Part shown: one piece after another, positions 43,657 to 52,698 of the stretch
How the letters are laid out: each line of letters opens with the position of its first letter
How positions within the stretch are numbered: the stretch's first letter is position 1
Assembly: GCF_029265375.1 (NCBI RefSeq)
Contig: NZ_JAJUJJ010000007.1
Span: 1 to 64,000 of the forward strand
From: Nesterenkonia sp.
GTDB lineage: Bacteria > Actinomycetota > Actinomycetes > Actinomycetales > Micrococcaceae
DNA length: 64,000 bases
Reading direction: 5' to 3'
Translations under genes and position numbers: made by a program
Notes under the pieces: model-generated
The model's input: only the letters and a program-made list of their open reading frames with translations
What the model was told of the DNA's origin: nothing
The model's database searches: none

Positions 43657-43896
43657 TCACCGGCCCCCGGTCGAATTGAGACGACGACGGCGAGCCACGC
43701 TGAGCAGCACGTATAAGCACATCAGAGCGAAACCGGCAGGAAAGCCCCAGAGCGTGAGCCAGTACAGCCCCGGATGCGGATCCGAGCCCGCGGCATAGCA
43801 GCCCAGAATCACCAGCAGGGCGGCGAAGGCGCTCGCGGTCACAGCCACGCCGACCAGAAGAGTCGCCCGGGAGGCCGGGCCGGGTGCAGAAGACAT
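43657..43896 (-). CDS. Small two-helix membrane protein
   Basis: The function is unknown. The 79-residue product has two hydrophobic segments (about 13-34 and 45-66) joined by a short loop with DPHPGLYW, and a basic Arg-rich C-terminus that would sit inside by the positive-inside rule. This matches small proteins annotated as hypothetical in related actinobacteria. It is separated by 102 nt from the response regulator and is divergent from the cold-shock gene. Confidence 0.65.
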   Translation of the reverse strand: MSSAPGPASRATLLVGVAVTASAFAALLVILGCYAAGSDPHPGLYWLTLWGFPAGFALMCLYVLLSVARRRRLNSTGGR

Positions 43897-44011
43897 AGCA
43901 CTGCAGTCTACTGGGGAAGACTCAGGGGTACTCTGTATGTTCTAGATCTACAGCGAAACCCACCACCGCCCCGCTGCAGTGCGGGCCCTAGAGAGGATGA
44001 GGTAGACAGAC

Positions 44012-44395
44012 GTGCCCACCGGAAAAGTGAAGTGGTTCGACGCCGAAAAGGGCTTCGGATTCCTGACCGGCGATGACGGACAGGAGGTGTACCTTCACCA
44101 GTCCGCCCTGCCGGCGGGCACCAGCTCGGTGAAGGCCGGCACCCGCATGGAGTACGGCGTGGCCGACGGTCGCCGCGGCAAGCAGGCCTTGAGCGTGCGC
44201 ATCCTGGGTGAGGCGCCCTCGGTGGTGCGCGCCACCCGCAAGCCCGCCGAGGAGATGGGCGAGCTGGTCCAGGACCTGGTGAACCTGCTGGACAACACCA
44301 CGGGCCAGCTGCGCAAAGGCCACTACCCCAAGCCTGAGCAGTCCAAGAAGATCGCCGCCCTGCTGCGCCGCGTGGCCGACGATTTCGACGCCTGA
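44012..44395 (+). CDS. Cold-shock-domain protein with a helical C-terminal extension
   Basis: Residues 1-68 form a CspA-type domain with KWFDAEKGFGFL (RNP1) and EVYLHQSAL in place of the usual VFVHFSAI (RNP2). The remaining 59 residues (EEMGELVQDLVNLLDNT to RRVADDFDA) are predicted helical and are not part of the classic 67-residue family. RNA or single-stranded DNA binding is expected. GTG at 44012 follows GAGGATGAG. It is followed 23 nt later by a DUF3027 gene, a pairing that recurs in actinobacteria. Confidence 0.88.
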   Translation: MPTGKVKWFDAEKGFGFLTGDDGQEVYLHQSALPAGTSSVKAGTRMEYGVADGRRGKQALSVRILGEAPSVVRATRKPAEEMGELVQDLVNLLDNTTGQLRKGHYPKPEQSKKIAALLRRVADDFDA

Positions 44396-44418
44396 CCGCC
44401 CCGACAGAGACGGACACC

Positions 44419-44754
44419 ATGCCTGCCTATAAGAAGGATGCCCTGCTGGCCGAGGCTGTGGAGGAGGCCCGGGCCGCCCTGATCGAGATCGCCCCGCGGG
44501 AGCAGATCGGCGAGCACCTGCGCGCCGAGGCCGAAGGGGACCGGCTGGTCACCCACCGATTCGCCGCCTCGCAGCCCGGCTACCGGGGCTGGGAGTGGTT
44601 CGTCACCCTGGCGCGGGCGCCGCGGAGCAAGAAAGTCACTGTCTGCGAGCTCGGACTGCTGCCCGGCGAGGGCGCGCTGCTGGCCCCGGAATGGGTGCCC
44701 TGGTCCGAACGGGTCACCGAGGACGAGAAGGCCGCCGCCGAAGCGGCCTCCTGA
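44419..44754 (+). CDS. DUF3027 protein (short form)
   Basis: The function is unknown. The 111-residue product carries the core of DUF3027: EHLRAEAEGDRLVTHRFA, PGYRGWEWFVTLARAPRSKK and LLAPEWVPWSERV. Related proteins, such as mycobacterial homologues, are longer and continue past the PWSERV motif. Here the gene stops about 15 residues later. Whether this is a natural short form or a loss is unclear. The cold-shock gene just upstream is the usual neighbour. Confidence 0.85.
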   Translation: MPAYKKDALLAEAVEEARAALIEIAPREQIGEHLRAEAEGDRLVTHRFAASQPGYRGWEWFVTLARAPRSKKVTVCELGLLPGEGALLAPEWVPWSERVTEDEKAAAEAAS

Positions 44755-44765
44755 AGCTGTGTTCC

Positions 44766-45890
<1,125 letters not shown>

Positions 45891-46029
45891 TCATCGAGTC
45901 GGTCGGGCGGGAGTAGTCATCGACCAGGGCGCAGATATGCTGGTGGCACGCGTGAGCCGCAGAATCATCTCGGCTCCGCAGGCGCCCCAGCGGCCGACGG
46001 TGATCACAGTACCAAGGAGAGGCCCCACG

Positions 46030-46755
46030 TTGACCGACCTCATCGACACCACGGAGATGTACCTGCGCACCATCCTCGATCTGGAGGAGGAGGGCATTGT
46101 GCCGCTGCGGGCCCGCATCGCCGAGCGGTTGGAGCACTCCGGTCCCACGGTGTCGCAGACTGTGGCGCGCATGGAGCGCGACGGCCTGCTGCGGCTGACC
46201 GAGTCGCGGCACCTGGAGCTGACCGAGACCGGCCGCGAGCTGGCCGTACAGGTGATGCGCAAGCACCGCCTGGCCGAACGGCTGCTCTCTGATGTGATCG
46301 GACTGGAGTGGCCCTATATCCATGAAGAGGCCTGCCGCTGGGAGCATGTGATGAGCGAGCGGGTGGAGCGCCGGCTGGTGGAGATCCTGGAGGATCCGGT
46401 GGAGTCCCCCTACGGCAATCCGATCCCCGGGCTGGAGAAGCTGGGGGTGACCCGCGGTGCGCACCCGGCCATGCTGGCCCGGACCACGCTGCGTGAGGTG
46501 GCCGAGCTGCAGTCCGCCCAGGAGCCGGGCGGTGCCGCCGCGGAGTGGAAGGTCCAGCGCCTGGCGGAGTCCATCCAGGTGGAGCCGGAGGTGCTGGAGC
46601 AGCTGCTGGAGGTGGGACTGCGGCCCGGCGCGAAGCTCAGCGTCGCCGGGGTCGCCGAGGCCTATGCGCTGCTGAACGTGGAGGATGACGACGGCGCCCT
46701 GGAGGTCGAACTGCCGCTGGAGGTCGCCCAGCACATCTTCGTCAACGAGGCATAG
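46030..46755 (+). CDS. ideR: Iron-dependent repressor IdeR/DtxR
   Basis: The 241-residue metal-dependent repressor matches IdeR closely along its length. TTEMYLRTILDLEEEGIVPL carries the metal-ligand Met. SGPTVSQTVARMERDGLL is the recognition helix. EEACRWEHVMSERVERRL carries the Cys, Glu and His metal ligands, and GNPIPGLEKLG follows. A C-terminal SH3-like domain is present. With iron bound it would repress siderophore and uptake genes. The TTG at 46030 is preceded by AAGGAGAGG; there is no ATG at the expected place. Confidence 0.93.
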   Translation: MTDLIDTTEMYLRTILDLEEEGIVPLRARIAERLEHSGPTVSQTVARMERDGLLRLTESRHLELTETGRELAVQVMRKHRLAERLLSDVIGLEWPYIHEEACRWEHVMSERVERRLVEILEDPVESPYGNPIPGLEKLGVTRGAHPAMLARTTLREVAELQSAQEPGGAAAEWKVQRLAESIQVEPEVLEQLLEVGLRPGAKLSVAGVAEAYALLNVEDDDGALEVELPLEVAQHIFVNEA

Positions 46756-47062
46756 CCCCACGAGTTTCCATCTATAACGTTTCTGTGACAGACTGGACGG
46801 CCGTGTCGCGGAGTTGTGACATTTCGTGCGTCTCCGGCCGCTCTCCCCACGGAAATTCAGGGAAGTCCCAGGAAACCTTCGGGATGAGCCACGCCCACCG
46901 TGACCTGAGCGTGACATTTATATCAATCTGTTATAAAGTCGATCGCGTGCTTGGGGCAGATGTCCGAGATGCCCCGAACGCCCGACGCCGGCAGAGCCCC
47001 TGCAAGTCGGCAAGGGACCGTTCGATGAACTACCGCAGCAGCAGGGAAAGGTTTCAGAACAA
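46756..47062 (+). promoter_or_regulatory. Long leader of the NlpC/P60 gene with a promoter candidate
   Basis: The 307-nt gap before the NlpC/P60 gene contains no gene. GTGACA (46911-46916) and TATAAA (46932-46937) with a 15-nt spacer look like a promoter. TGTGACATT also occurs at 46815. About 120 nt of transcribed leader follow, with several possible stems (for example GGGGC at 46950 with GCCCC at 46971). Wall-hydrolase genes of this type are often under c-di-AMP riboswitches, but I could not match the conserved core. Confidence 0.4.
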
Positions 47063-47974
47063 GTGACAGACAACATGACGACTATGTCGCGCCGGGAGCG
47101 GCGCCGCGCAGCCAACAAGGCTCAGGCCGCCTCCGCAGGACGCGCTACCGCGGCAGTGCTCGCCGCCTCCGGTCTGGTGATCAGCACCGGAGTGGCCGCC
47201 AACGCCACTGAGTCCAGCAATGAGGGCCGTGAGTCCAGCACCGTTCAGCTCAACGCCTCCGAGCTGAATGTTGAGCGTGCCTCCCAGCAGAGCGCCGCGG
47301 CCGTGACCGCCTCCAGCGACGTCGAGCTGACCTTCGACCGTCCGGCCGTGAGCTCTGAGGCTGCTCCGCAGCCGGATCCGGCGCCGGCTGTGCAGGCCAC
47401 CACCGCCTCCCACCAGACTCAGCAGCAGACCGAGACTCAGAGCCAGCCGCAGGCTCAGCCCCAGGCGGAGCAGCAGACCCAGGCTCAGCCGGCGCAGCAG
47501 CAGGCTCAGCCCCAGGCTGAGGAGCAGGCTCAGCCCCAGGCTGAGGAGCAGACTCAGAGCCAGCCGCAGACCCAGACCTACGAGACCGGCGCCACCACCG
47601 CGGGCGAGGCCGAGCAGCCCTCGGCTCCCTCCGGCGGCGGCTCGGCAGTCGTCAGCGCTGCTTACAGCACTTTGGGTACTCCCCATGTCATGGGTGGCAC
47701 CACTCCAGGAGCCGGATTGGACTGCTCAGGCATGATCCAGTACGCCTACGCCCAGGCCGGCATCAGCGTCCCGCGCACCACCTACGGCATGATGGGCCTG
47801 CCTCAGGTCTCCAGCCCGCAGCCCGGCGACATCGTGATCTCCAACGGTGGCGGCCACGGCGGTATCTATGTGGGCAATGGGCAGGTCATCTCGACTACCT
47901 CCAGCGGCGGCGTGCGTGTCCACGGACTGCACGAAAGCTGGCACCAGGTGACCAGCTACCACCGCCCGGGCTGA
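47063..47974 (+). CDS. Secreted NlpC/P60 peptidoglycan hydrolase
   Basis: The 303-residue product has a basic N-terminus (SRRERRRAANK), a signal peptide (about residues 28-50, ending GVAANA) and a disordered Gln/Pro/Glu/Ala-rich spacer of about 90 residues with tandem repeats. The C-terminal NlpC/P60 domain (about 195-303) has catalytic Cys in GLDCSGMIQYAY and His in GGGHGGIYVG. It should cleave D-glutamyl-meso-DAP-type stem peptides during growth or division. GTG at 47063 or ATG at 47075 are both possible. Confidence 0.92.
   Translation: MTDNMTTMSRRERRRAANKAQAASAGRATAAVLAASGLVISTGVAANATESSNEGRESSTVQLNASELNVERASQQSAAAVTASSDVELTFDRPAVSSEAAPQPDPAPAVQATTASHQTQQQTETQSQPQAQPQAEQQTQAQPAQQQAQPQAEEQAQPQAEEQTQSQPQTQTYETGATTAGEAEQPSAPSGGGSAVVSAAYSTLGTPHVMGGTTPGAGLDCSGMIQYAYAQAGISVPRTTYGMMGLPQVSSPQPGDIVISNGGGHGGIYVGNGQVISTTSSGGVRVHGLHESWHQVTSYHRPG
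47504..47551 (+). repeat. 24-bp tandem repeat inside the NlpC/P60 gene
   Basis: Two exact, adjacent 24-bp copies (47504-47527 and 47528-47551) encode AQPQAEEQ twice. Degenerate copies lie on both sides. Repeats of this kind change length easily by slippage, always in frame. Confidence 0.85.
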
Positions 47975-48004
47975 TCGGACGGTTCAGTCCAGGGACACTC
48001 ACCG

Positions 48005-48038
48005 TGTGGGGTGCGATCCGGAAGGGTCGCACCCCACA
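48005..48038 (+). terminator. NlpC/P60 gene terminator
   Basis: TGTGGGGTGCGA (48005-48016) and TCGCACCCCACA (48027-48038) pair perfectly. Three further pairs close a GGAA tetraloop. A short T-rich stretch (TGTTTCTG) follows. It lies 31 nt after the stop. Confidence 0.8.
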
Positions 48039-48146
48039 GGTGTTTCTGCTCACATTGGACGATGTGACCGGGGGCGGGGATATAGTGAATCCGGCAGTAT
48101 TCGCCCTCAAGGCAGGCACTGACGCGGTGGCTGCCGTTAGGAACCG

Positions 48147-48671
48147 ATGATGCGCACCCTGGTGCTCAACGCAGGCTACGAGCCGCTGAGTGTGGTGACC
48201 TCACGCCGGGCGGCTGTATTGGTCATGCGCGGAAAGGCAAGCATCCTGGCCGAGGACGGCAGTCCCATCGTCTCCCCCTCCGCCCTGACACCCAGGCCAG
48301 CGGTCATCCTGCTGCACCAGTACGTCCGGGTGGTGCGGCGCCGCCCGGCGGCGCCTTCGCGGAGAGGCATCCTGCGGCGGGACCGCCGCCAGTGCGGATA
48401 CTGCGGCAAGCCCGCCGCCACGGTGGATCACGTCATCCCGAAATCCCGCGGAGGCGACTCCGGATGGGAGAACCTGGTGGCATGCTGCGGGCCCTGCAAT
48501 GTGCGCAAAGGCGACAAAACCCTCGAGCAGCTGGGCTGGCAGCTGCGGATCACACCGCAGGCGCCGCCTCATCACATGTGGCTGCCCGCCGAGCTGGACG
48601 CCCCGCGTGAGGTATGGATGCCGTTTCTGGAGTACAGCAGCCCTGAGCTGCGCAGCGGCGCGGCCGCCTGA
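48147..48671 (+). CDS. HNH endonuclease
   Basis: The 174-residue protein has an N-terminal family segment (TLVLNAGYEPLSVVTSRRAA) and an HNH nuclease core: CGYCGKPAATVDHVIPKSRGG, then NLVACCGPCNVRKGD, with two CxxC zinc pairs (CGYC and CGPC). This is the common stand-alone actinobacterial HNH type. A role in DNA repair or defence is not established. TTAGGAA precedes the start; an ATG at 48150 is equally good. A 37-nt gap separates it from the DUF6457 gene. Confidence 0.9.
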   Translation: MMRTLVLNAGYEPLSVVTSRRAAVLVMRGKASILAEDGSPIVSPSALTPRPAVILLHQYVRVVRRRPAAPSRRGILRRDRRQCGYCGKPAATVDHVIPKSRGGDSGWENLVACCGPCNVRKGDKTLEQLGWQLRITPQAPPHHMWLPAELDAPREVWMPFLEYSSPELRSGAAA

Positions 48672-48708
48672 GACCCGTGCCAGAGATCACCCCTGCGAAG
48701 GAGCCGAA

Positions 48709-49023
48709 TTGACCGAACAGACCCCTGCCGCCGCCGATGCGCTGAGTGCACCCACCCGGGAGGCGCTGGAGCTGTGGATACGTGAACTGGTGCATCACCT
48801 GGAAGTGGAGGGTCTGCAGGTCGATGTGGAATCGGTGGTGCGGATCTCCGACTACGCCGATTCCACTGTGGTGGACCCGGCGGGCCCGGTGACCACCTTC
48901 CTCATCGGCTATGTGGCAGGGCTGGCCGAGGCGAGCGGCCAAGCAGATTTCGCCACCTGCCACCGGGCCGCCACGCGGGTGGCCGAACGGCTGCTGAACC
49001 GCCGCCGGGCGGCTGTGGGATGA
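48709..49023 (+). CDS. DUF6457 protein
   Basis: The molecular function is unknown. The 104-residue helical protein has ALELWIRELVHHLEV at the start and VRISDYADSTVVDPAGPVTT, FLIGYVAGLAEAS and ATRVAERLL further on, matching DUF6457. In other actinobacteria this domain is often fused to or next to a MobA-type nucleotidyltransferase, which hints at Moco metabolism. Here it is 45 kb away from the Moco genes. TTG at 48709 follows GAAGGAG. Confidence 0.75.
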   Translation: MTEQTPAAADALSAPTREALELWIRELVHHLEVEGLQVDVESVVRISDYADSTVVDPAGPVTTFLIGYVAGLAEASGQADFATCHRAATRVAERLLNRRRAAVG

Positions 49024-49041
49024 GCAGTCCTGCGGCGGTGT

Positions 49042-49076
49042 TGGTCTAAGCCTCTGCGTAGCGTAGGCTTAGACCA
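49042..49076. terminator. 12-bp inverted repeat after the DUF6457 gene
   Basis: TGGTCTAAGCCT (49042-49053) and its exact inverse AGGCTTAGACCA (49065-49076) can pair, and the 11-nt spacer can extend the stem further after a mismatch. It begins 18 nt after the stop, so a terminator is the simplest reading. It is also AT-richer than its surroundings and lies upstream of the cold-shock leader. Confidence 0.6.
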
Positions 49077-49196
49077 TTGAACGTCATTGCTTCACCCCAG
49101 TGGCCTCAAGAAAATCTCCGCGTGCACCTGGCCAGGTGTACGCGGGTCACGCACCGACAAATCGGTGTATCGCAAGAAACACAGTTAGGAAACATC
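49077..49196 (+). promoter_or_regulatory. Leader of the cold-shock gene
   Basis: About 120 nt between the inverted repeat and the csp start hold no gene. Cold-shock mRNAs usually have long structured leaders that control translation at low temperature. GTTAGGAAACATC supplies the ribosome site (AGGAAA, 6 nt before the ATG). No exact thermosensor motif was recognised. Confidence 0.4.
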
Positions 49197-49400
49197 ATGG
49201 CCACTGGCACCGTAAAATGGTTCAACGCTGAAAAGGGCTTCGGCTTCATCGCTCCCTCCGACGGCACCGATGACGTCTTTGTGCACTTCAGCGCAATCAA
49301 CGCTTCAGGCTTCCGCTCCCTCGAGGAGAACCAGCAGGTGGAGTTCGAGACCGCTCGCGGCCCGAAGGGCCTGCAGGCGGAGAACGTCACTCCCCTCTGA
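49197..49400 (+). CDS. cspA: Cold-shock protein CspA family
   Basis: The 67-residue single-domain protein has both RNA-binding motifs: KGFGFI (RNP1) and VFVHFSAI (RNP2), in [16 protein letters not shown] and [11 protein letters not shown]. It should act as an RNA chaperone. The ATG at 49197 is the universal start ([10 protein letters not shown]); longer in-frame starts lie in the leader. A terminator follows at 49445. This is the second cold-shock protein in the window. Confidence 0.96.
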   Translation: MATGTVKWFNAEKGFGFIAPSDGTDDVFVHFSAINASGFRSLEENQQVEFETARGPKGLQAENVTPL

Positions 49401-49444
49401 AAAGTCTTATAGGCCCCAGTCACTAGACTGCGGCTGACGCACTG

Positions 49445-49477
49445 AGGCCCCGGCCCGCCCCGCGCGGACCGGGGCCT
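49445..49477 (+). terminator. cspA terminator
   Basis: AGGCCCCGG (49445-49453) and CCGGGGCCT (49469-49477) form a perfect 9-bp stem followed by TTGTGTGTG. It is 45 nt after the cspA stop. Confidence 0.75.
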
Positions 49478-49522
49478 TTGTGTGTGCTGAGTGAGCGAAC
49501 GACGTCGTCGCCGCCGGACTGC

Positions 49523-50386
49523 TCAGCTGACCGCGATCAGTCCCACGCCGCAGGCCACCACCACGGCTCCGGCGACTCGCCGCACCGGATCCCGCTCCCC
49601 GAAGAACCACCAGGCCAGCAGCGCTCCGATGATGATGGAGGACTCCCGCACCGGCGCCACCAGCGCCACCGAGGTGGTCGTCATCGCGTAGAGCACCAGG
49701 ATGTAGGCCAGCGGCGACAGCGCAGCGATGATCAGTGCGGGCCGGCGATCCAGCATCCACGTGCGCCTGATCTCTGTCCGGCGGCGCACCACCCACGGCA
49801 GCATCAGCACCGCCTGGAAGAACCCGCCGAGACCGAAGTAGAGGATCGGCTCAATGCCCAGGGTGTTCACGCTGAAGTTGTCCCAGAGCGTATAGGTGGC
49901 GATCGCCGCCCCAGTGGCCGCACCGTAGAACAGGCCGGTGCCCAGTCCGGAGGCGCGCTGGAAGAGCCTGCGCCCCGTGACGATGAGGATCCCGCCGATC
50001 ACCGCCAGACCACCCACCAGCGCCAGTGGCGCCGGACGCTCGCCCAGCAGGCACACGGCCACCACCATGGTCAGCATCGGCCCGACTCCACGGGCCACCG
50101 GATAGACCACGCCCAGCTCGGCACGCCGGTACCCGGTCTGCAGCAGCATGGCATAGCAGACATGCAGCACTGCGGTCACGGCCGAGGCGACCAGCAGCTC
50201 CCAGCCATAGCTGACCTCGCTGAAGAGCATGTACGTCAGGCCTACGGGCAGGCAGAGCGCGCATCCCAGGGAGTAGTAGAGCCAGACGAATACGGTGGTA
50301 TCGCCGCGTGAGGTCTTGGCCGCCAAATTCCACACCGCGTGGAAGATCGCGGCGGCGAGCACCATAGCCAGCGCCGCGGCGCTCAT
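49523..50386 (-). CDS. EamA/DMT-superfamily transporter
   Basis: The 287-residue membrane protein has ten hydrophobic segments in two repeated EamA halves (IFHAVWNLAAKTSRGDTTVF in the first and LWDNFSVNTLGIEPILYF in the second), and ends with RRVAGAVVVACGVGLIAVS. Members export amino acids, nucleosides or other metabolites. The substrate is unknown. It is monocistronic. The 224 nt upstream, before the tyrosine-kinase gene, hold no recognisable gene. Confidence 0.85.
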   Translation of the reverse strand: MSAAALAMVLAAAIFHAVWNLAAKTSRGDTTVFVWLYYSLGCALCLPVGLTYMLFSEVSYGWELLVASAVTAVLHVCYAMLLQTGYRRAELGVVYPVARGVGPMLTMVVAVCLLGERPAPLALVGGLAVIGGILIVTGRRLFQRASGLGTGLFYGAATGAAIATYTLWDNFSVNTLGIEPILYFGLGGFFQAVLMLPWVVRRRTEIRRTWMLDRRPALIIAALSPLAYILVLYAMTTTSVALVAPVRESSIIIGALLAWWFFGERDPVRRVAGAVVVACGVGLIAVS

Positions 50387-50610
50387 CCGGTCGTCTCCAC
50401 AACCGGCACCCTACCAACGGCTGGCCCCGCCCGGCGTCGTCGCCCGCAGCCGGTCCCGCGGCCCCGGATGCAGCCGGCCTGGGGCACTCACCCTCGCATC
50501 ACCCCTCGTCTCACCCCGGTTTCGGGCCTGAAACCTCCCACGGCGGCCTATGCTCAAAGCTCGGGCTGCACCCCTGCGGGCGGTCCCGCACAGAGGGAGG
50601 ACTCACGGCC

Positions 50611-51820
50611 GTGGAACTGCGAGACTACGTTCGAATCCTGCGTCGAGGCTGGCTGCTGGTGGCCGCCGTCGTCGTCACCTGCCTGGCGGCCGCCGGTCAT
50701 CGATGACCTGGACCTGCCGCAGACGCCCCTGGAGCTGGCCGAGCAGGTGGAGGTCGCCACCCAGACCGGCACGGTCATCCTGCAGATCCGGGTGAGCGAT
50801 GAGGTCCCGGGGTGCGCCGCCGCGATCGCCAACGGCATCACCTCCAGTCTGCAGGAGAGCGTGCGCCGGGTGACTCCGCAGGCTGCGGCGGACTCCACAT
50901 CGCTGACCCTGACCAGGATCCAGCAGGCCGCCGTCCCGGAAGACCCCTCCTCGCCGCAGCCGCTGATCGACCTCGGCCTGGGCCTGGTGGTGGGCATCTC
51001 CGCTGGGATCGGGCTGCTGGCGCTGCGCCAGATGCTCGACACCCGGCTGCGCAGCGTGGAGGCTATCCGCCAGGCCGCCCAGGCGCCGGTGCTCGGCGGC
51101 ATCGGCGAGGACCCGGGCGCCTCCGCCTGCCCTTTGGTGATGCAGGCGGACCCGTGCAGCCCCCGCGCCGAGTCCTTCCGCACACTGCGGACCAACCTGC
51201 AGTTCCTCAACCCTGATGCGCATTCCCGCAGCTTTGTGATCACCTCCTCGGTGCAGGGGGAGGGAAAGTCGACGACGGCGGTGAACCTGGCCATCAGTCT
51301 GCGCCAATCCGGGGAGCGGGTGCTTCTGGTGGATGCCGATATGCGCCGCCCCAAAGTGGCCGAGGACCTGGGGCTGGAGGGCGCGGTGGGACTCTCCGAT
51401 GTGCTGGCCGGAGGCGTCCGGCTGGAGGACGTGATTCAGCGGTGGGGCCCCGATGATCTGGCGGTGCTGCCCGCCGGGACGGAGCCGCCCAACCCTAATG
51501 AGCTGCTCGGCAGCGAGCGGATGAACCGGCTGCTGCACCAGATGCATGAAGACTTCGACGTCTTACTCTTCGACACCCCGCCGCTGCTTCCGGTCAGCGA
51601 TGCAGCCATGCTGGCCGCGCTGACCTGCGGCGCGATCCTGGTGGTGGCCTCCGGGCGGGTCAGCCAATCAGAAGTGGCCGAATCGGTGGAATGCCTCGCC
51701 ACGGTCAAAGCGCAGCTGCTCGGGGTGGTGCCCACCCGGCTGCCCACCCGGGGGCCGGATGTCCACCTCAACGGCCGCTACCAGCAGACCTACTCCTACA
51801 CCGCAGGGCCTGTCCGATGA
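50611..51820 (+). pseudogene. Exopolysaccharide chain-length regulator / tyrosine autokinase, frameshifted by an internal deletion
   Basis: The gene starts normally at GTG 50611 behind GAGGGAGG, with the Wzz-type opening VELRDYVRILRRGWLLVAA and the first transmembrane helix. The frame then meets TGA at 50704 after 31 codons. From about 50690 a different frame continues with the end of the Wzz ectodomain (PVIDDLDLPQTPLELAEQV), the second transmembrane helix and a full BY-kinase: Walker A QGEGKSTTAVNLA, Walker A' LLVDADMRRP, Walker B LLFDTPPLLP and a C-terminal Tyr cluster (RYQQTYSYT). About 60 ectodomain residues are missing at the junction. The kinase half could still be made only from an internal start. 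Confidence 0.75.
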
Positions 51821-52698
51821 GGCGCATACCAGCGTCAGAGCGCGCTCCGGCGGCGCCGCCGGAGGTCTTCCGCACAGTGGTGATCTGCACCGGCAATGTC
51901 TGCCGCTCCCGGATGGCCGAGCAGCTGCTGCGCGCCCGCGCGGAGAAGTTTGCCCCGGCCCTGGCGGAGCGGCTGCAGATCCGCAGCGCCGGAGTGGAGG
52001 CGCTGCACGGTGCATCTATGGACCCCTATGCCGCGCTGCTGTCCCGGCACCACGGCGGGGATCCGGCTGCCCACCGGGCCAAGCAGCTGACAGCCCCGAT
52101 GGTCGCCGGAGCCGATCTGGTGCTCACCGCAGCGGCTGAGCACCGCGCCGCCGCCGTCAGGCTGGTGTCGCGGGCAGCCTCGCGGACGTTCATGCTCACG
52201 GAGTTCGCCGCCCTGCTGGATGATGTGGCAGACCGTCTGCCGGTGCTGCCGCAGCAGTGGAGCGGCTGGCCGGTCAGCCTGCGCCTGAGCTGGATCATCG
52301 CCCAGGCCGGACGGCGTCGTGGCCTGACGCCGGCTTCAGAGCCCCGCCCAGAGGGCATCGTGGACCCCTATCAGCGCGATGACACCGTCTACCGGGTGTG
52401 CAGCCGGCAGATCGTCCACACCGTGGACCGCATCCACCGGGCCTCGCTGCGGCTTTCCGAACGCATCGGCGAGCGCACTGGTGAGCTGCTGCCCTTGGAG
52501 AGGCCGCGCCCGCGGCGAGGCGCACAGCCGAGGAGCCCGGCCCGGGCGGGCGGCTCAGATCGCTGTTCTTCCACGCCTATGTGGCCTGCACACTGGGCGT
52601 CAACGCGGTGGTGCTCATACCGGTGGCCTCACCGGGAGTGGTGGGGGATAACACTGTGTTCTCCATCAGCTGGATCCTGCTGCACCTGCTGGCCGTAG
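51817..52698 (+). CDS. Low-molecular-weight protein tyrosine phosphatase
   Basis: The 293-residue product has the catalytic P-loop CTGNVCRS (CX5R) near residue 25 and the general-acid segment IVDPYQRDDTVYR near residue 190. In exopolysaccharide loci such phosphatases dephosphorylate the tyrosine kinase encoded upstream. Its ATG overlaps the kinase stop (ATGA). An insert of about 70 residues in the middle makes it longer than the usual 150-200 aa. The last 70 residues are Arg/Pro-rich, non-conserved and overlap the next gene by 118 nt, so the true end is doubtful. Confidence 0.8.
   Translation: MRRIPASERAPAAPPEVFRTVVICTGNVCRSRMAEQLLRARAEKFAPALAERLQIRSAGVEALHGASMDPYAALLSRHHGGDPAAHRAKQLTAPMVAGADLVLTAAAEHRAAAVRLVSRAASRTFMLTEFAALLDDVADRLPVLPQQWSGWPVSLRLSWIIAQAGRRRGLTPASEPRPEGIVDPYQRDDTVYRVCSRQIVHTVDRIHRASLRLSERIGERTGELLPLERPRPRRGAQPRSPARAGGSDRCSSTPMWPAHWASTRWCSYRWPHREWWGITLCSPSAGSCCTCWP

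Noticed and set aside
46940-47062. Definite c-di-AMP riboswitch
   Set aside because: The gene context fits, but the conserved ydaO core could not be identified by eye, so it is reported only as an unexplained leader.
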